Assembly (NCBI RefSeq): GCF_014836425.1
Contig: NZ_JACSQW010000007.1
Location: 20,459-84,458, forward strand
From: Limosilactobacillus avistercoris
Lineage (GTDB): Bacteria > Bacillota > Bacilli > Lactobacillales > Lactobacillaceae
Length of the DNA stretch: 64,000 bases
Direction of reading: 5' to 3'
Below are positions 42,391 through 52,882 of the stretch, in pieces. The notes under the pieces are model-generated. The model saw nothing but the letters and a program-made list of their open reading frames with translations, searched no databases and was not told where the DNA came from. The translations under genes and the position numbers were made by a program. The first letter of the stretch is position 1. Each line of letters opens with the position of its first letter.

Positions 42391-43494
42391 TTACTCTGTT
42401 GCTAGTCGATTTCGAGTATCTCGTCCAATAATTTTATAAATTGCGGCAAGAAGCGGAACGGTGAACATCATTCCTAAGATACCGTAGATTCCACCACCGA
42501 TAATAACAGCAGCAAATACCCAAACGCTAGGTAGGCCAATTGATTTACCAACAACCAATGGGTAAGTAACTCGGTTATCGAATTGTTGAAGGACAACGAT
42601 AAAGATCAAGAAAAAGCCAGCCTGAATTGGTGAAATTGCAAAAATGATAATTACGCCGATACTTGCACCAAGAATTGCACCAACGATTGGAATAAGGGCA
42701 CCAATTGCAGTTACAACACCAATCATTGATGCGTAGGGCATCCGGAGAATACTCATGCCGATAAAACAACAGATTCCTAGAATTGCGGCATCCTTGCATT
42801 GACCGATAATGTAGTTGCTGTAACTATCGTTAATCACCTTAATCACGTAAAAAATATGACTGCTCAACTTAGGCAGGTAAGCGTTAATAAGGTGTTTAAT
42901 TTGACGAACTAGCATTTCCTTATAGATCAAAAGATAAATAGAAAAGAATAAGGCGATTAATGCTGTTGTGAATGCTGAAACGACTGAAGAGGCAGTTGAA
43001 ACAACTGCTTTGAACGTTCCACCAAAGCCAACGGTGAGATACTTACCAACTTGATTCCATTTAATTTTTTCTAAATCAAAGCTATTCCATAAAGTGCTAA
43101 GATCCTTATTATGTTCAATTGCTTTAATAAACCGGTTAATTACCTGGCCGTGATTAGTAACTAGGAGTTTAATACAAGAAACTAGTTCTGGAATTACCAG
43201 AGAGGAAACAATAATAAGAATTAAGATAATTGTTAGGTAGGCAAAGATTATTCCAAATAAGCGACGGTATTTTTGCGCCTTCTTAGTCTTAAATATTTTT
43301 GAATAAAGGTGTTCATATTGGTTAAGAAGGAGGTTCACAATATAAGCAACAATACAACCGATTAAAAGTGGCATTGATGCTCTAGTAATTGAATGAATTA
43401 ATTTAGCTACTGTCGGCCAGTACCGAATAGCAAGGTAGAGGATAAACAGGACAATTACTAGGGATAAATGATTTTTTTGAATTTTGACTTTCAC
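42391..43494 (-). CDS. AI-2E-family transporter (PerM/YtvI-like)
   Basis: 367 residues, about eight hydrophobic helices. The signature region is ILGASIGVIIIFA then a QQFDNRVTYPLVVGKSIGLPSVWVF-type block near residues 300-330, typical of PF01594. Family members export small molecules or act as Na+/H+ antiporters; an AI-2 role is documented only for a few. GTG start with GGAG 7 bases ahead. It starts 1 base after the TIM-barrel gene, so they form an operon. Confidence 0.88.
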   Translation of the reverse strand: MKVKIQKNHLSLVIVLFILYLAIRYWPTVAKLIHSITRASMPLLIGCIVAYIVNLLLNQYEHLYSKIFKTKKAQKYRRLFGIIFAYLTIILILIIVSSLVIPELVSCIKLLVTNHGQVINRFIKAIEHNKDLSTLWNSFDLEKIKWNQVGKYLTVGFGGTFKAVVSTASSVVSAFTTALIALFFSIYLLIYKEMLVRQIKHLINAYLPKLSSHIFYVIKVINDSYSNYIIGQCKDAAILGICCFIGMSILRMPYASMIGVVTAIGALIPIVGAILGASIGVIIIFAISPIQAGFFLIFIVVLQQFDNRVTYPLVVGKSIGLPSVWVFAAVIIGGGIYGILGMMFTVPLLAAIYKIIGRDTRNRLATE

Positions 43495-43495
43495 G

Positions 43496-44332
43496 TTATG
43501 CTCCTTGGGCTAGTTTGTTAGCGAGATCAACAAGGTAGTGGTGGCTTTCGATTTGTTCGTGACAATTTGATTGATCATGAAGGTTAATTTCATAGATGCT
43601 GGTAGCATTTGGATTTAATAACTTTAAAACAGGAGCCCAGTCAATTTTTCCTTTTCCTAATTGAAGACTATCATGAGTTTGCCCTAATGAGTCCACGAGA
43701 TGGTAGTGAACGACATGTTCTCGTAGATGCTTAAGGGATGCTTGGAGTGCCTGATTGTCACCATGCATTTCGATAAAACAGTGCGAAGTATCAAACGCTA
43801 ACCGGTAATTATGACTTAGGATTTCATTCTCTTGCTCTGGGTGACCATAAGCGAATACCGGTGCAATTGAGTTCTCAAACATAATATGGTTACCACCAGC
43901 GCGGGCAAATCGATCGAGACGATCGTAAACTGCTTGGCGGGCCGCTTCAACGTTTGGGTAAAGATTAACCATTTCTTGAACTTCTTTTCCTGCATAACCA
44001 CCATGGACTAATACCTGGATGTTACGCTCCTGGGCTAAGCTAATTAGTTGTTCAGTTGAGGTTTCGATGAACCGGTAAAGCTCTGGAAAGTAGTTTTCAG
44101 GAGCGACAACTTCAGAATGCCATTTTTTAAAGACCATTGGGTGGTGGATAACAATTTTTGAAATTCCCTTTGATTGAACATACTGAACGGCTTCGTCAAG
44201 GTGTTGGTAGCCTTCAGGAGTGAAGTCGTTAGCGTCCGTGTAAAATTCATAAACATCTGGATGGTATTGGAGCCGATCGTCAATTTGCTGACGATTACTG
44301 CTCCCTTTTAAACCGAGTAATGGTGAAATCAT
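43496..44332 (-). CDS. Sugar phosphate isomerase/epimerase-like TIM-barrel protein
   Basis: 278 residues. AP-endonuclease-2 fold features are IVIHHPMVFKKW, IMFENSIAP, LAFDTSHCFIEMHG and VVHYHLVDS...GKGKIDW, giving the His/Glu/Asp metal ligands. The family includes xylose-isomerase-like epimerases and endonuclease IV; the sugar here is unknown. First gene of a two-gene operon with the AI-2E-family transporter. Confidence 0.82.
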   Translation of the reverse strand: MISPLLGLKGSSNRQQIDDRLQYHPDVYEFYTDANDFTPEGYQHLDEAVQYVQSKGISKIVIHHPMVFKKWHSEVVAPENYFPELYRFIETSTEQLISLAQERNIQVLVHGGYAGKEVQEMVNLYPNVEAARQAVYDRLDRFARAGGNHIMFENSIAPVFAYGHPEQENEILSHNYRLAFDTSHCFIEMHGDNQALQASLKHLREHVVHYHLVDSLGQTHDSLQLGKGKIDWAPVLKLLNPNATSIYEINLHDQSNCHEQIESHHYLVDLANKLAQGA

Positions 44333-44412
44333 TTTATTTGCCTCCTCAAAAGTTACCTTTATTCTAACAGATTGAATTTAAATGAAATGGTGAAACTCTA
44401 CTAAGTAAGTTT

Positions 44413-44428
44413 TGTTTCACATGAAACA
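44413..44428. promoter_or_regulatory. parS-like ParB/Spo0J binding site
   Basis: TGTTTCACATGAAACA differs from the conserved Firmicutes parS sequence TGTTTCACGTGAAACA at one central base. It lies between convergent ends, not in a promoter. Single-mismatch parS sites are known to be functional in Bacillus, but binding here is inferred. Confidence 0.55.
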
Positions 44429-44432
44429 ACAT

Positions 44433-44478
44433 AAATCCCCACTAGATTCACAGAAAACAATGAACCTAGTGGGGATTT
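44433..44478 (-). terminator. Terminator of pepD
   Basis: AAATCCCCACTAG-TTCA with TGAA-CTAGTGGGGATTT (one mismatch), loop of about 10 bases. Confidence 0.85.
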
Positions 44479-44499
44479 GACTTTATTGATAAAAATTAA

Positions 44500-45933
44500 T
44501 TACAGATTCTTATCCATAATGAATGTCAGTTTAGAAAGCTCAAGGCCATGCATAATCAAAGAACTCATCAATCCTTTAGTCCGCTTGGCCATTTCTGCGA
44601 CCATCTTATGTGTTTCGTCGCTGAGATAAGCGCAAGCATCTTTATCACTCATTCCCTTAACCTTTGGGGCAACTTCATTAACCCACCGGTAGAGGTATTC
44701 ACGTGAATCCTTTAAGTAGTTGAGATCGTCTTGAGCAAATTCAGCATGGTGAGATTCGACGATCATGGAAAGAGCCCGGTACATCCAGTAAGCACTCTTC
44801 AAATCCATGTTAAGCTTCTTTGGAGTTTCGCGGTAACTTACATCAATGTCATCAGCGTTTCCAAAGAATGGAATATAAGGGGTAAAGGTAGGAATACCGA
44901 AACTCATCCACATAATGGTTGATGCGGCTTCTGGTAAATCGTTTCGTACTTGAAGAACATGTGAGTTTTGTGTCCGGTTGAGTGAGATTGGCCGGAAGAG
45001 GTGTTTTTGTTCTTCTGTACCATGACCCAGCGGATCATAAGGAGTGCCTTGATAATGACTACTTAAAATCTTTTGGACATCAGCAAGGGTAATCCGGTGA
45101 TTAGTCCGCATAATAAATGGAAGGTCAAAATCAAGGGGATCTTGTTCCACACTAGGGTTAAGAACCTTGTGACCATACCATTGCCGTGGTGTATTGTAAT
45201 GTTGATCAAAGACGTCAGCGGTTCCAAAAATATGACGGAAATCCCAGCCGTACTTATCTGGATTAAGGTGATTCTTTTCGACAAATTCTTGAATACCTTC
45301 TGACCACATAAAGTTATTTGGATCATTAAAGTCTACTTGTTGAATTGCTACCCGGTTACCAGTTACCGCATAGGCATCATCTGGAATTCGTTCAGCTACC
45401 CAGTGATGGCCAGTAACGATTTCCATGTACCAAACGTCATTCTTATCACTAAAGATAACCCCGTTACCTTCAGCAGAACCATACTTGGCAATCAATTGGC
45501 CGAGGTATTTAACACCATCTTTAGCACTATTGATGAATGGAAGTGTTGCGGCAACAATGAGGTCTTCATTGATCCCAGTTTCAGTATTTAGTGGATCACA
45601 GGCAAGAACACGTTCGTTAGCGTAAACACTTTCAGTAGCGCTCATGCCGACATTTTTTTCGTTAAAGCCACTTTCGTCAAAGACACCTTCAGTCTTGTAG
45701 TTAACGTTTGGTGTCCCTTGGTATCGGTAACCGTCAGCTGGACGGTCAACAACACACTTGTTTAAGTATGCCTTTACCTGGTTTGGGTGATTATGGTAAG
45801 CAGGATAAGTAACAAAACGTTGTGGCGTTAATGGGCCAAACGTATCATCATTTCGTGCTGCCATTGTGGAACCATCAATTGTGGCTTCCTTACCAACCAA
45901 GACTGTGGTACAAGCAGATAAGTTTTTCTTCAT
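44500..45933 (-). CDS. pepD: C69-family dipeptidase PepD
   Basis: 477 residues. The N-terminal nucleophile is Cys8 in SACTTVLVGKEAT, followed by DGSTMAARNDDT; the family is an Ntn-hydrolase that exposes this Cys by removing a short propeptide. PepD hydrolyses a wide range of dipeptides in the cytoplasm and is typical of lactobacilli, which often carry several copies. Monocistronic, with its own terminator. Confidence 0.93.
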   Translation of the reverse strand: MKKNLSACTTVLVGKEATIDGSTMAARNDDTFGPLTPQRFVTYPAYHNHPNQVKAYLNKCVVDRPADGYRYQGTPNVNYKTEGVFDESGFNEKNVGMSATESVYANERVLACDPLNTETGINEDLIVAATLPFINSAKDGVKYLGQLIAKYGSAEGNGVIFSDKNDVWYMEIVTGHHWVAERIPDDAYAVTGNRVAIQQVDFNDPNNFMWSEGIQEFVEKNHLNPDKYGWDFRHIFGTADVFDQHYNTPRQWYGHKVLNPSVEQDPLDFDLPFIMRTNHRITLADVQKILSSHYQGTPYDPLGHGTEEQKHLFRPISLNRTQNSHVLQVRNDLPEAASTIMWMSFGIPTFTPYIPFFGNADDIDVSYRETPKKLNMDLKSAYWMYRALSMIVESHHAEFAQDDLNYLKDSREYLYRWVNEVAPKVKGMSDKDACAYLSDETHKMVAEMAKRTKGLMSSLIMHGLELSKLTFIMDKNL

Positions 45934-46040
45934 TTATTTCAAGACCTTTCTAGATAAAACATAAAAATTTGGTTATTATCATTTTAAACTTCTTAATACT
46001 GCTTAGCAATTTATCTATTTTATTTAAAAAATTACTAGTA

Positions 46041-46547
46041 TTAGGAATGTTGTTCAAGATCGGCAAATTCAGCATGAACTAAATTAGCTAGGTCCTCAGC
46101 GTTTAACTTAACTGACCGCCCAATCTTTCCGGAAGAAACGTAAATTTCACCTTGTTCTTTCGCTTCATTATCAATAAAGATCGGATATTGGAACTTTTCG
46201 TAAATTCCAACTGGCGTGTTAGCTCCATGAACATACCCCGTTGTCTTTAAAAGTTTCTTTAGCGGAACCATATTTACTTTCTTGTTCCCAGAAACCTTAG
46301 CGAGCTTTTTTTCGTCAAGGTGTTGATCAATTGGGATAATACCAACAAGTGGCCCAGTAACATTACCAGAAAGGACAAGTGTTTTATAGATGTGGTGTTC
46401 ATCAACTCCAGTGTGATCCACCGTCATAGAACAGACATCACCATCTTGGTGAGTGGGAAATTCTGCTTGTTCATAGGCAATTTTATTTTTATCCAGAATT
46501 TGTTCAACTTGGGTTTTCTTCATTTTACTTTTTTTCTTTTTACTCAT
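46041..46547 (-). CDS. YbaK/EbsC-family aminoacyl-tRNA deacylase
   Basis: 168 residues. YbaK domain signs: the catalytic-type Lys in HIYKTLVLSGN, the VSGNKKVNM segment, GYVHGANTPVG, and the C-terminal GKIGRSVKLNAEDL. These proteins hydrolyse Cys-tRNA(Pro) or other mischarged tRNAs in trans. The N-terminus has an extra Lys-rich stretch (MSKKKKSKMKK), which may favour tRNA contact or mean that ATG 46526 is the real start. RBS GGAGG is 12 bases from 46547. Confidence 0.88.
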   Translation of the reverse strand: MSKKKKSKMKKTQVEQILDKNKIAYEQAEFPTHQDGDVCSMTVDHTGVDEHHIYKTLVLSGNVTGPLVGIIPIDQHLDEKKLAKVSGNKKVNMVPLKKLLKTTGYVHGANTPVGIYEKFQYPIFIDNEAKEQGEIYVSSGKIGRSVKLNAEDLANLVHAEFADLEQHS

Positions 46548-46674
46548 GGTAAATATTAGCCTCCATTTTTGTGGGACGAACCAATTTTTAGTGAAATAGA
46601 TCCCAATTTTAAATAGGTCTGCTATACTAGAAACAGCATTAATCGTCTATCAAATAATCCGAGGAGTAAATGAC

Positions 46675-47406
46675 ATGGCAGATTTAGTATACCGCTCCGT
46701 GATGAGTGATATAAAACAAAAAATCCTAGCAAACCAATATCCGGGGATGAAATTACCCGATGAGCGAAGTCTTAGTGCAAGCTATAAAGTAAGCCGTAGT
46801 TCAATCAAACGCGCACTTGGGGTTTTAGCCCAGCAGGGAATCATCTTTAAGAAACGTGGTTCAGGAACATTTATTAATCCATTATACCTAAAAAACCGTT
46901 CGTTATTTCGCTATGAAGGAAGTAACTTAGGAGTTACTGATAGCTTTAAGTTTGGGGATAAAAAGCAAAGTATTAAGTTAATGGACTACCAAGTTATTCC
47001 AGCAAGCCAAGATCTACAACAGGATCTCTTTCTTGATGATAATGATTTTGTTTATAAGATCAAACGGCTTCGTTTAATTGACGATCAACCGTTTATTATT
47101 GAAACAGGGTATATTCCAATAAAAATTATTCCAACGCTTTCACCCGTTATTGTTAAAAGCTCAATTTTTAACTACTTGGAAACAGCTAAGGGTAAGCGAG
47201 TTACCAAGTCCTTTATGTCAATTAGTGTGGCTCCATCAAAGGCAGATGATCGACGGCTTCTTAAACTAAAGCCAACTGAACCAGTTGCTATTATGGAGGG
47301 GGTCTTCTTCTTGGATGACGGGACACCGTTTGAAGTATCTAACATGCGGGTTCACTATCGGTACATGAAGTACGATACATTTGTAAGTTTGGATCAGGAA
47401 AATTAG
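46675..47406 (+). CDS. GntR-family regulator with UTRA domain (HutC subfamily)
   Basis: 243 residues. N-terminal GntR winged helix (MKLPDERSLSASYKVSRSSIKRALGVLAQQGIIFKKRGSGTFI) and C-terminal UTRA effector domain (residues 90-235). UTRA regulators usually sense phosphosugars. No sugar gene is adjacent, so the target is unknown. A minus-10 TGCTATACT lies upstream at about 46619. Direct repeats AAATAGATC/AAATAGGTC occur in this promoter region. Confidence 0.9.
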   Translation: MADLVYRSVMSDIKQKILANQYPGMKLPDERSLSASYKVSRSSIKRALGVLAQQGIIFKKRGSGTFINPLYLKNRSLFRYEGSNLGVTDSFKFGDKKQSIKLMDYQVIPASQDLQQDLFLDDNDFVYKIKRLRLIDDQPFIIETGYIPIKIIPTLSPVIVKSSIFNYLETAKGKRVTKSFMSISVAPSKADDRRLLKLKPTEPVAIMEGVFFLDDGTPFEVSNMRVHYRYMKYDTFVSLDQEN

Positions 47407-47419
47407 CTGTTTAGAAGAC

Positions 47420-47458
47420 AAAAGATTGGGTCTGGAAATTTCCAGACCCAATCTTTTT
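47420..47458. terminator. Bidirectional terminator
   Basis: Perfect stem AAAGATTGGGTCTGGAAA with TTTCCAGACCCAATCTTT, T-run on the right; shared by the GntR gene (+) and the acyltransferase (-). Confidence 0.92.
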
Positions 47459-48533
47459 AATTTTTAAGCTTAAACCAGAGCTTATAGAAACCATAGGCTG
47501 AGGCGAAAGAACAGGTTACGGTAAGTAGGTAAATAACGACTAATAACAGAAGTGGATTAAAGACTGACCAAATGCCTTTACCTAACTGCCAAATCCAGTA
47601 TAGCCAAAAGACGTGTGAAAGATAAGCACGGTGCGCATAGTCTGCAATGTGATGACAACGAGCTAACCAATAACTGCGACTGTGAATATGGTGGAGGTGG
47701 AACGCAGCAACAGCAAGAATGGCTGTAAGGTTATAGAACAGCATTGATGGAAGGTAGTAGGGAGCATTAGTGAATTTAACTGGGAGACCAAATGCAAAGA
47801 AATTATGAGTAACGAATACATAGAGCAGTCCCCAACAAATTAAGATTAACCACCAAAATTTAGAGAGAAGAGGAAACAGTTGCCTGTGGAAACACCAAAG
47901 AAGGGTACCGAAAATTGCAAAGGCGAAAAAACTGGGAAAGACACGGTCAAGAAGGTACCAGTCATGATCGTGGGGACCGTGAAATACTTGGAATTCATAC
48001 ATCAAGTGCCAACAGAATTGAAAAATAATTGCTAGGGCAAGAGTAAGCCAGCCACGTTTACTATTATTGTTAACCCACCTAGCGATCCACCAGAATAGTG
48101 GGGTAATAATGATAAATTGGAGCATCATGACGTTATACCAAAGGTGTTGGGCGGCATTACCGTTAATGAATTGCCAGCAAAAAGTTCCTAAATTAGTGTA
48201 AGGACGTCCCCGTTGTAATTGGGGAGTAAGAAGTAAGTAGGCGAAGGTCCACCAAATTGACGGAATAAATAGCATGTGCCAGCGATTTCGCATGTATAGA
48301 GGATAGTTCATCATTGTCGCTCCAGGGTTTGTCCGAATTGTGGAATACATAATTCCAAAAATGAACATTGGTGCTGCATATTTAACTAATTCATATATTC
48401 CGCCAAATAAGAATTCTTGAGAACCTTTCGTGGCTTCGTGCATTACAACCGTTAATACTGACTGCAACATTACTGCTAATACTGCAAATGTTTTTGCATA
48501 ATCTCCAACATCAGCTGGATACAAATGCTTCAT
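47457..48533 (-). CDS. Acyltransferase-3-like integral membrane protein
   Basis: 358 residues and about ten hydrophobic helices, with the layout of acyltransferase family 3 (PF01757): a conserved N-terminal helix (DYAKTFAVLAVMLQSVLT), NRWHMLFIPSIWWTFAYLLL, and HLWYNVMMLQFIIITPLFWW. Such proteins often O-acylate surface polysaccharides or lipids. The usual catalytic His of helix 1 is not obvious. I use ATG 48533, 7 bases after GAGGAG; the extension to 48590 has no RBS. Confidence 0.75.
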   Translation of the reverse strand: MKHLYPADVGDYAKTFAVLAVMLQSVLTVVMHEATKGSQEFLFGGIYELVKYAAPMFIFGIMYSTIRTNPGATMMNYPLYMRNRWHMLFIPSIWWTFAYLLLTPQLQRGRPYTNLGTFCWQFINGNAAQHLWYNVMMLQFIIITPLFWWIARWVNNNSKRGWLTLALAIIFQFCWHLMYEFQVFHGPHDHDWYLLDRVFPSFFAFAIFGTLLWCFHRQLFPLLSKFWWLILICWGLLYVFVTHNFFAFGLPVKFTNAPYYLPSMLFYNLTAILAVAAFHLHHIHSRSYWLARCHHIADYAHRAYLSHVFWLYWIWQLGKGIWSVFNPLLLLVVIYLLTVTCSFASAYGFYKLWFKLKN

Positions 48534-48656
48534 GTTAGGTCTCCTCTGTAAACTAAATTTAATATAATTTTTCTGATGAATAGTATACAATAGTTGCTGT
48601 TACGTGTAATGGCGGATAGCTAAAAGCCGTGCCAATCTTAATTGTCAAAGTTCAAT

Positions 48657-48717
48657 TTCAAAATTGGATCGGATCAATTTTGAAAAAGGTTGACTTTTTG
48701 TTTAAATCCGTTATTAT
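48657..48717 (+). promoter_or_regulatory. Phosphoketolase promoter with upstream palindrome
   Basis: TTCAAAATTG / CAATTTTGAA form a perfect 10-bp inverted repeat (48657-48666 with 48675-48684, 8-bp spacer) ending 5 bases before -35 TTGACT (48690-48695), followed after 16 bp by -10 TATTAT (48712-48717). The position suits an activator or repressor. Confidence 0.55.
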
Positions 48718-48797
48718 TGTTATTGTAAATTTGAATGATTTACGTATTGTTTAACCGCAAGAACGTATTTATTTATTCAGAAGGAGTGTTTATTAGA

Positions 48798-51209
48798 ATG
48801 GCAGTAGATTACGATTCCAAGAAGTACTTGGAAAGTGTTGATGCTTACTGGCGTGCAGCCAACTACCTTTCAGTTGGTACTTTGTTCTTAATGGGCGACC
48901 CATTATTACGCCAACCTTTGAAGGCTGAAGATGTTAAGCCTAAGCCAATTGGTCACTGGGGTACTATTGTTCCTCAAAACTTCATTTACGCACACTTGAA
49001 CCGTGTAATTAAGAAGTACGACCTTGACATGTTCTACATTGAAGGTTCAGGTCACGGTGGCCAAGTTATGGTTAACAACTCATACTTGGATGGTTCATAC
49101 ACTGAAATTTATCCTGAATACACACAAGATACTAAGGGAATGGCTAAGTTATTTAAGCACTTCTCATTCCCAGGCGGTACTGCATCACACGCCGCACCAG
49201 AAACTCCAGGTTCAATCCACGAAGGTGGGGAACTTGGTTACTCACTTTCACACGGTGTTGGTGCTATCTTAGATAACCCAGATGTTATCGCCGCTGTTGA
49301 AATTGGTGATGGTGAAGCTGAAACTGGTCCATTAATGGCATCATGGTTCTCAGACAAGTTCATCAACCCAGTTAAGGATGGTGCGGTATTACCAATCATC
49401 CAAGTTAACGGATTCAAGATTTCTAACCCAACTATCCTTTCACGGATGAGCGACGAAGAACTTACTAAGTACTTCGAAGGTATGGGCTGGAAGCCTTACT
49501 TCGTATCAGCTTACAAGGAAGCTGACCGTGATGGTGAATTCAATGGCTACAAGCCACACATGGAAGTTCACGAACAAATGGCTAAGACTCTTGATACTGT
49601 TATCGAAGAAATCAAGGCTATTCAAAAGAACGCTCGTGAAAACAATGATGAATCATTACCACAATGGCCAATGATCATCTTCCGTGCTCCTAAGGGTTGG
49701 ACTGGTCCTACTAAGGATCTCGATGGTAACCCTATCGAAAACTCATTCCGTGCTCACCAAATTCCTATTCCGGTATCACAAGATGACATGGAACACAAGG
49801 ACATGCTTGTTGACTGGATGAAGTCATACAAGCCTGACGAATTGTTTGACGAAAACGGTCACCCAGTTGCTCTTGTTGAAGAGAACACACCAGAAGGTAA
49901 CCGTCGGATGGCTATGAACCCTATCACTAACGGTGGTATCGATCCTAAGCCACTTGTATTGCCAAACTACCGTGACTTTGCTGTTGACGTTCAAACTCCA
50001 GGTTCTGTTGTAAAGCAAGACATGCTTGAATGGGGTAAGTACCTCAGCAAGATGGCTGAATTGAACCCAACTAACTTCCGTGGATTCGGTCCTGATGAAT
50101 CTAAGTCAAACCGTCTTTACGCATTCCTTGACAATGACAAGCGTCAATGGATGGAAGGTATTCATGAACCAAACGATGAAAACCTTGCTCATGAAGGTCG
50201 GATGATCGATTCACAACTTTCAGAACACCAAGCTGAAGGTTTCCTTGAAGGTTACACTTTAACTGGTCGTCACGGTTTCTTCGCTACTTACGAAGCATTC
50301 GGTCGTGTTGTTGACTCGATGCTTACTCAACACATGAAGTGGTTACGTAAGGCTAAGGATCTCTACTGGCGTCACCAATACCCAGCATTGAACTTCGTTG
50401 ATACTTCAACTGTATTCCAACAAGATCACAACGGGTACACTCACCAAGATCCAGGTCTTTTAACTCACATGTTTGAAAAGGAACGTCCAGACCTTGTTAA
50501 GGAATACTTACCTGCAGATACTAACTCATTAATGGCTGTATCTAACAAGGCATTTAACGACCAAGAATGCATTAACATTTTCGTAACTTCAAAGCACCCA
50601 CGTGCACAATGGTTCTCCATTGATGAAGCTACTGAATTAGTTGACAATGGTCTTGGTTACATCAACTGGGCTTCTACTGACCAAGGTAGCGAACCAGATG
50701 TTGTCTTTGCGTCAGCAGGTACTGAACCAACTGAAGAAACTCTTGCTGCTATTGACATTCTTCATGACAACTTCCCTGAATTGAAGATTCGTTACATCAA
50801 CATCGTTGAAATCATGAAGTTGATGAAGCAAGACAAGAACCCAGAAGGTTTGTCTGACGCAGAATTCAACCAATACTTCACTACTGACAAGCCAGTTATC
50901 TTTGCATGGCACGGTTTCCGTGACATGATCCAAGCATTGTTCTTCGATCGTGCTAACCGGAACGTTCACATTCACTCATACGAAGAAAATGGTGACATCA
51001 CCACTCCATTCGACATGCGTGTATTGAACGAACTTGACCGTTTCCACCTTGCTAAGGATGCTATCCAAAACGTACCTGGTTACGAACAAAAGGCTGCTGC
51101 TTTTGTTGCCAAGATGGACAACATGATCAACAAGCACAACCACTACATCCGTTCAGAAGGTAAGGACTTACCAGAAGTTACTAACTGGACTTGGAAAGGT
51201 CTTAAGTAA
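48798..51209 (+). CDS. xpkA: D-xylulose-5-phosphate/fructose-6-phosphate phosphoketolase
   Basis: 803 residues, full length. Thiamine-diphosphate enzyme signs: [41 protein letters not shown], and [12 protein letters not shown] (ThDP motif GDGE). It splits xylulose-5-phosphate with phosphate into acetyl-phosphate and glyceraldehyde-3-phosphate, the key step of heterolactic fermentation. Codon use is strongly biased (many C-ending codons, GGT, CGT), as for a highly expressed gene. ATG 48798 follows AAGGAG by 11 bases. Own terminator. Confidence 0.97.
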   Translation: MAVDYDSKKYLESVDAYWRAANYLSVGTLFLMGDPLLRQPLKAEDVKPKPIGHWGTIVPQNFIYAHLNRVIKKYDLDMFYIEGSGHGGQVMVNNSYLDGSYTEIYPEYTQDTKGMAKLFKHFSFPGGTASHAAPETPGSIHEGGELGYSLSHGVGAILDNPDVIAAVEIGDGEAETGPLMASWFSDKFINPVKDGAVLPIIQVNGFKISNPTILSRMSDEELTKYFEGMGWKPYFVSAYKEADRDGEFNGYKPHMEVHEQMAKTLDTVIEEIKAIQKNARENNDESLPQWPMIIFRAPKGWTGPTKDLDGNPIENSFRAHQIPIPVSQDDMEHKDMLVDWMKSYKPDELFDENGHPVALVEENTPEGNRRMAMNPITNGGIDPKPLVLPNYRDFAVDVQTPGSVVKQDMLEWGKYLSKMAELNPTNFRGFGPDESKSNRLYAFLDNDKRQWMEGIHEPNDENLAHEGRMIDSQLSEHQAEGFLEGYTLTGRHGFFATYEAFGRVVDSMLTQHMKWLRKAKDLYWRHQYPALNFVDTSTVFQQDHNGYTHQDPGLLTHMFEKERPDLVKEYLPADTNSLMAVSNKAFNDQECINIFVTSKHPRAQWFSIDEATELVDNGLGYINWASTDQGSEPDVVFASAGTEPTEETLAAIDILHDNFPELKIRYINIVEIMKLMKQDKNPEGLSDAEFNQYFTTDKPVIFAWHGFRDMIQALFFDRANRNVHIHSYEENGDITTPFDMRVLNELDRFHLAKDAIQNVPGYEQKAAAFVAKMDNMINKHNHYIRSEGKDLPEVTNWTWKGLK

Positions 51210-51250
51210 TCACTGTTGATTACTAATTAAACACTTAATAAGTAAAAGAA

Positions 51251-51290
51251 TGACTAGAGAGATAATATGTTCTCTAGTCATTTTTCTTTT
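51251..51290 (+). terminator. Terminator of the phosphoketolase gene
   Basis: TGACTAGAGA pairs with TCTCTAGTCA around a 10-base loop, followed by TTTTTCTTTTTT. Confidence 0.92.
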
Positions 51291-51369
51291 TTAAATGAAG
51301 ATTTGTAAAACGGTTACAAAAAGATTACAATTTAAATGTAGATATAATTTTTGTTATAAAAGATTGAGG

Positions 51370-52726
51370 GTGAAAATCATTAGTAGGAAAGTATCAAGTC
51401 CTAAAAAGTTATCTTTTATTTCAATTTACTTTTTAGGCATTAATGGTGTTATTGGTTCCGGAGCTTTTTGCTACCACAAGTAATTTATCGGGATATGAAT
51501 CTCGCTGGTGTAGTAGTATTGCTATGTGCTGCAATTACAGTTAGTATGGTTGCTTTATGCTATGCTGATCTGTCTAGCTGGTTTACTGGTTCAGGCGCAG
51601 CATGGTTATATTCGTATAATGCCTTTGGTCGCTTCTGGGGTTATGAATTAGGAATCTTCACGTGGCTTTTAGGTTGTTGTACACTATCAGCGGAAGTAGT
51701 TGCATTATTAACAACGCTGAAGAGTTTCTTGCCGATTTTTAGTAATCATTGGGTATATTATGGTTCAGTCTTTGGTTTGATCTTATTCTTCTCGATTATT
51801 AACTTCTATGGGCGAACGATTGTTAAGTTTGTCGATAATCTTTCATCGGCAGCAAAGATGATTACAATCATTGTTTTCATTGTTGTCAGGGTCTTTTGTA
51901 TTCATTTTGCTAATTTTTCACCAGTTATCCCGCATGCAGCAATGACTGGTGCGATGCCATTAATTAAGCATTTTGGCTCTACCTTTAGTGTTGTATTCTA
52001 TATGTTTACTGGATTCTCGTTTATTCCGATTGCTGCTAAGCAGATGAATGATCCTGAAAAAATATTCCACGGGTCTTAATTGCTGTTATGATCAGTGTAA
52101 CAATTTTGTATTCATTAATGATGCTTGTTGCAATTGGAATTTTAGGAACTAGCATGGTGAAATATAGTACGCCAATTGCGAATGCCTTTAATGCTGGTGT
52201 TGGTAAGTGGGGTTACATCTTGGTTATTGCCGGAATGCTTATTAGTATTTTTGGAGTGGCATTTACCGCTTCATTTAATACCCCATCCTTGATTGCATCG
52301 TTAGCGAGTGAACACGCAATGTTACCAAAGTGGATCGGAAAGAAGAACTTACATGATGCTCCATGGGTAGCGATTATCTTTACTGCAGTTATTTCACTTC
52401 TTTTGGTAACTCAATCTTACCTCTTCTTGGTATCTTGTATTGTTCTTGCTTCGTTTATTCAATATGTACCATCGATTTTGGCAGTAATTAAGTTTAAACA
52501 CACCAATGAATTTCCAAATCATGGCTTTAAGTTACCAGGTAAGTACATAATTCCTGCACTAGCCTTGCTAATTTCTTGCTACATGGTAACTAACTTTACA
52601 ATTAAGACAATTACAGTTGGTGTTATTGTTGCTGTTTTAGCTGCTGTTTCGTACTTCTTTATTGAACGTGATGAAAAGCACGAAGCGCGGCACCAAGCTA
52701 AACTTCAAGCGATGAAGCAAAGGTAA
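51370..52726 (+). pseudogene. APC-family amino acid permease with two frameshifts
   Basis: Three successive frames together give one full-length (about 450 residues) APC permease: FLGINGVIGSGAF at the N-terminus, the WLYSYNAFGRFWGYELG helix-3 region, then FSFIPIAAKQMNDPEK and NTPSLIASLASEHAMLPKW. The first break is in a T-run near 51463 (GAF then LLPQVIY needs one more T); the second is in an A-run near 52066 (DPEK then NIPRVL needs one more A). Apart from these two single-base losses the coding potential is intact. The start is uncertain: GTG 51370 has only a weak RBS. Sequencing error in homopolymers is a real alternative to decay. Confidence 0.8.
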
Positions 52727-52740
52727 CTAAAAGGATAAAT

Positions 52741-52778
52741 AGTTCAGGGGTTAATTCTAATGATCCCTGAACCTTTTA
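52741..52778 (+). terminator. Terminator of the permease gene
   Basis: GTTCAGGG pairs with CCCTGAAC across a loop of about 17 bases, followed by CTTTTACTTT. Confidence 0.7.
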
Positions 52779-52882
52779 CTTTGGTGAGTCAAATGTTTAT
52801 AAAGATGGAGACTTGATCTGCTACCTTCTCGACAAGAGTTGTGTATAATATTAATGATAACTGAAGCGAGGTGTTTGTTAGT

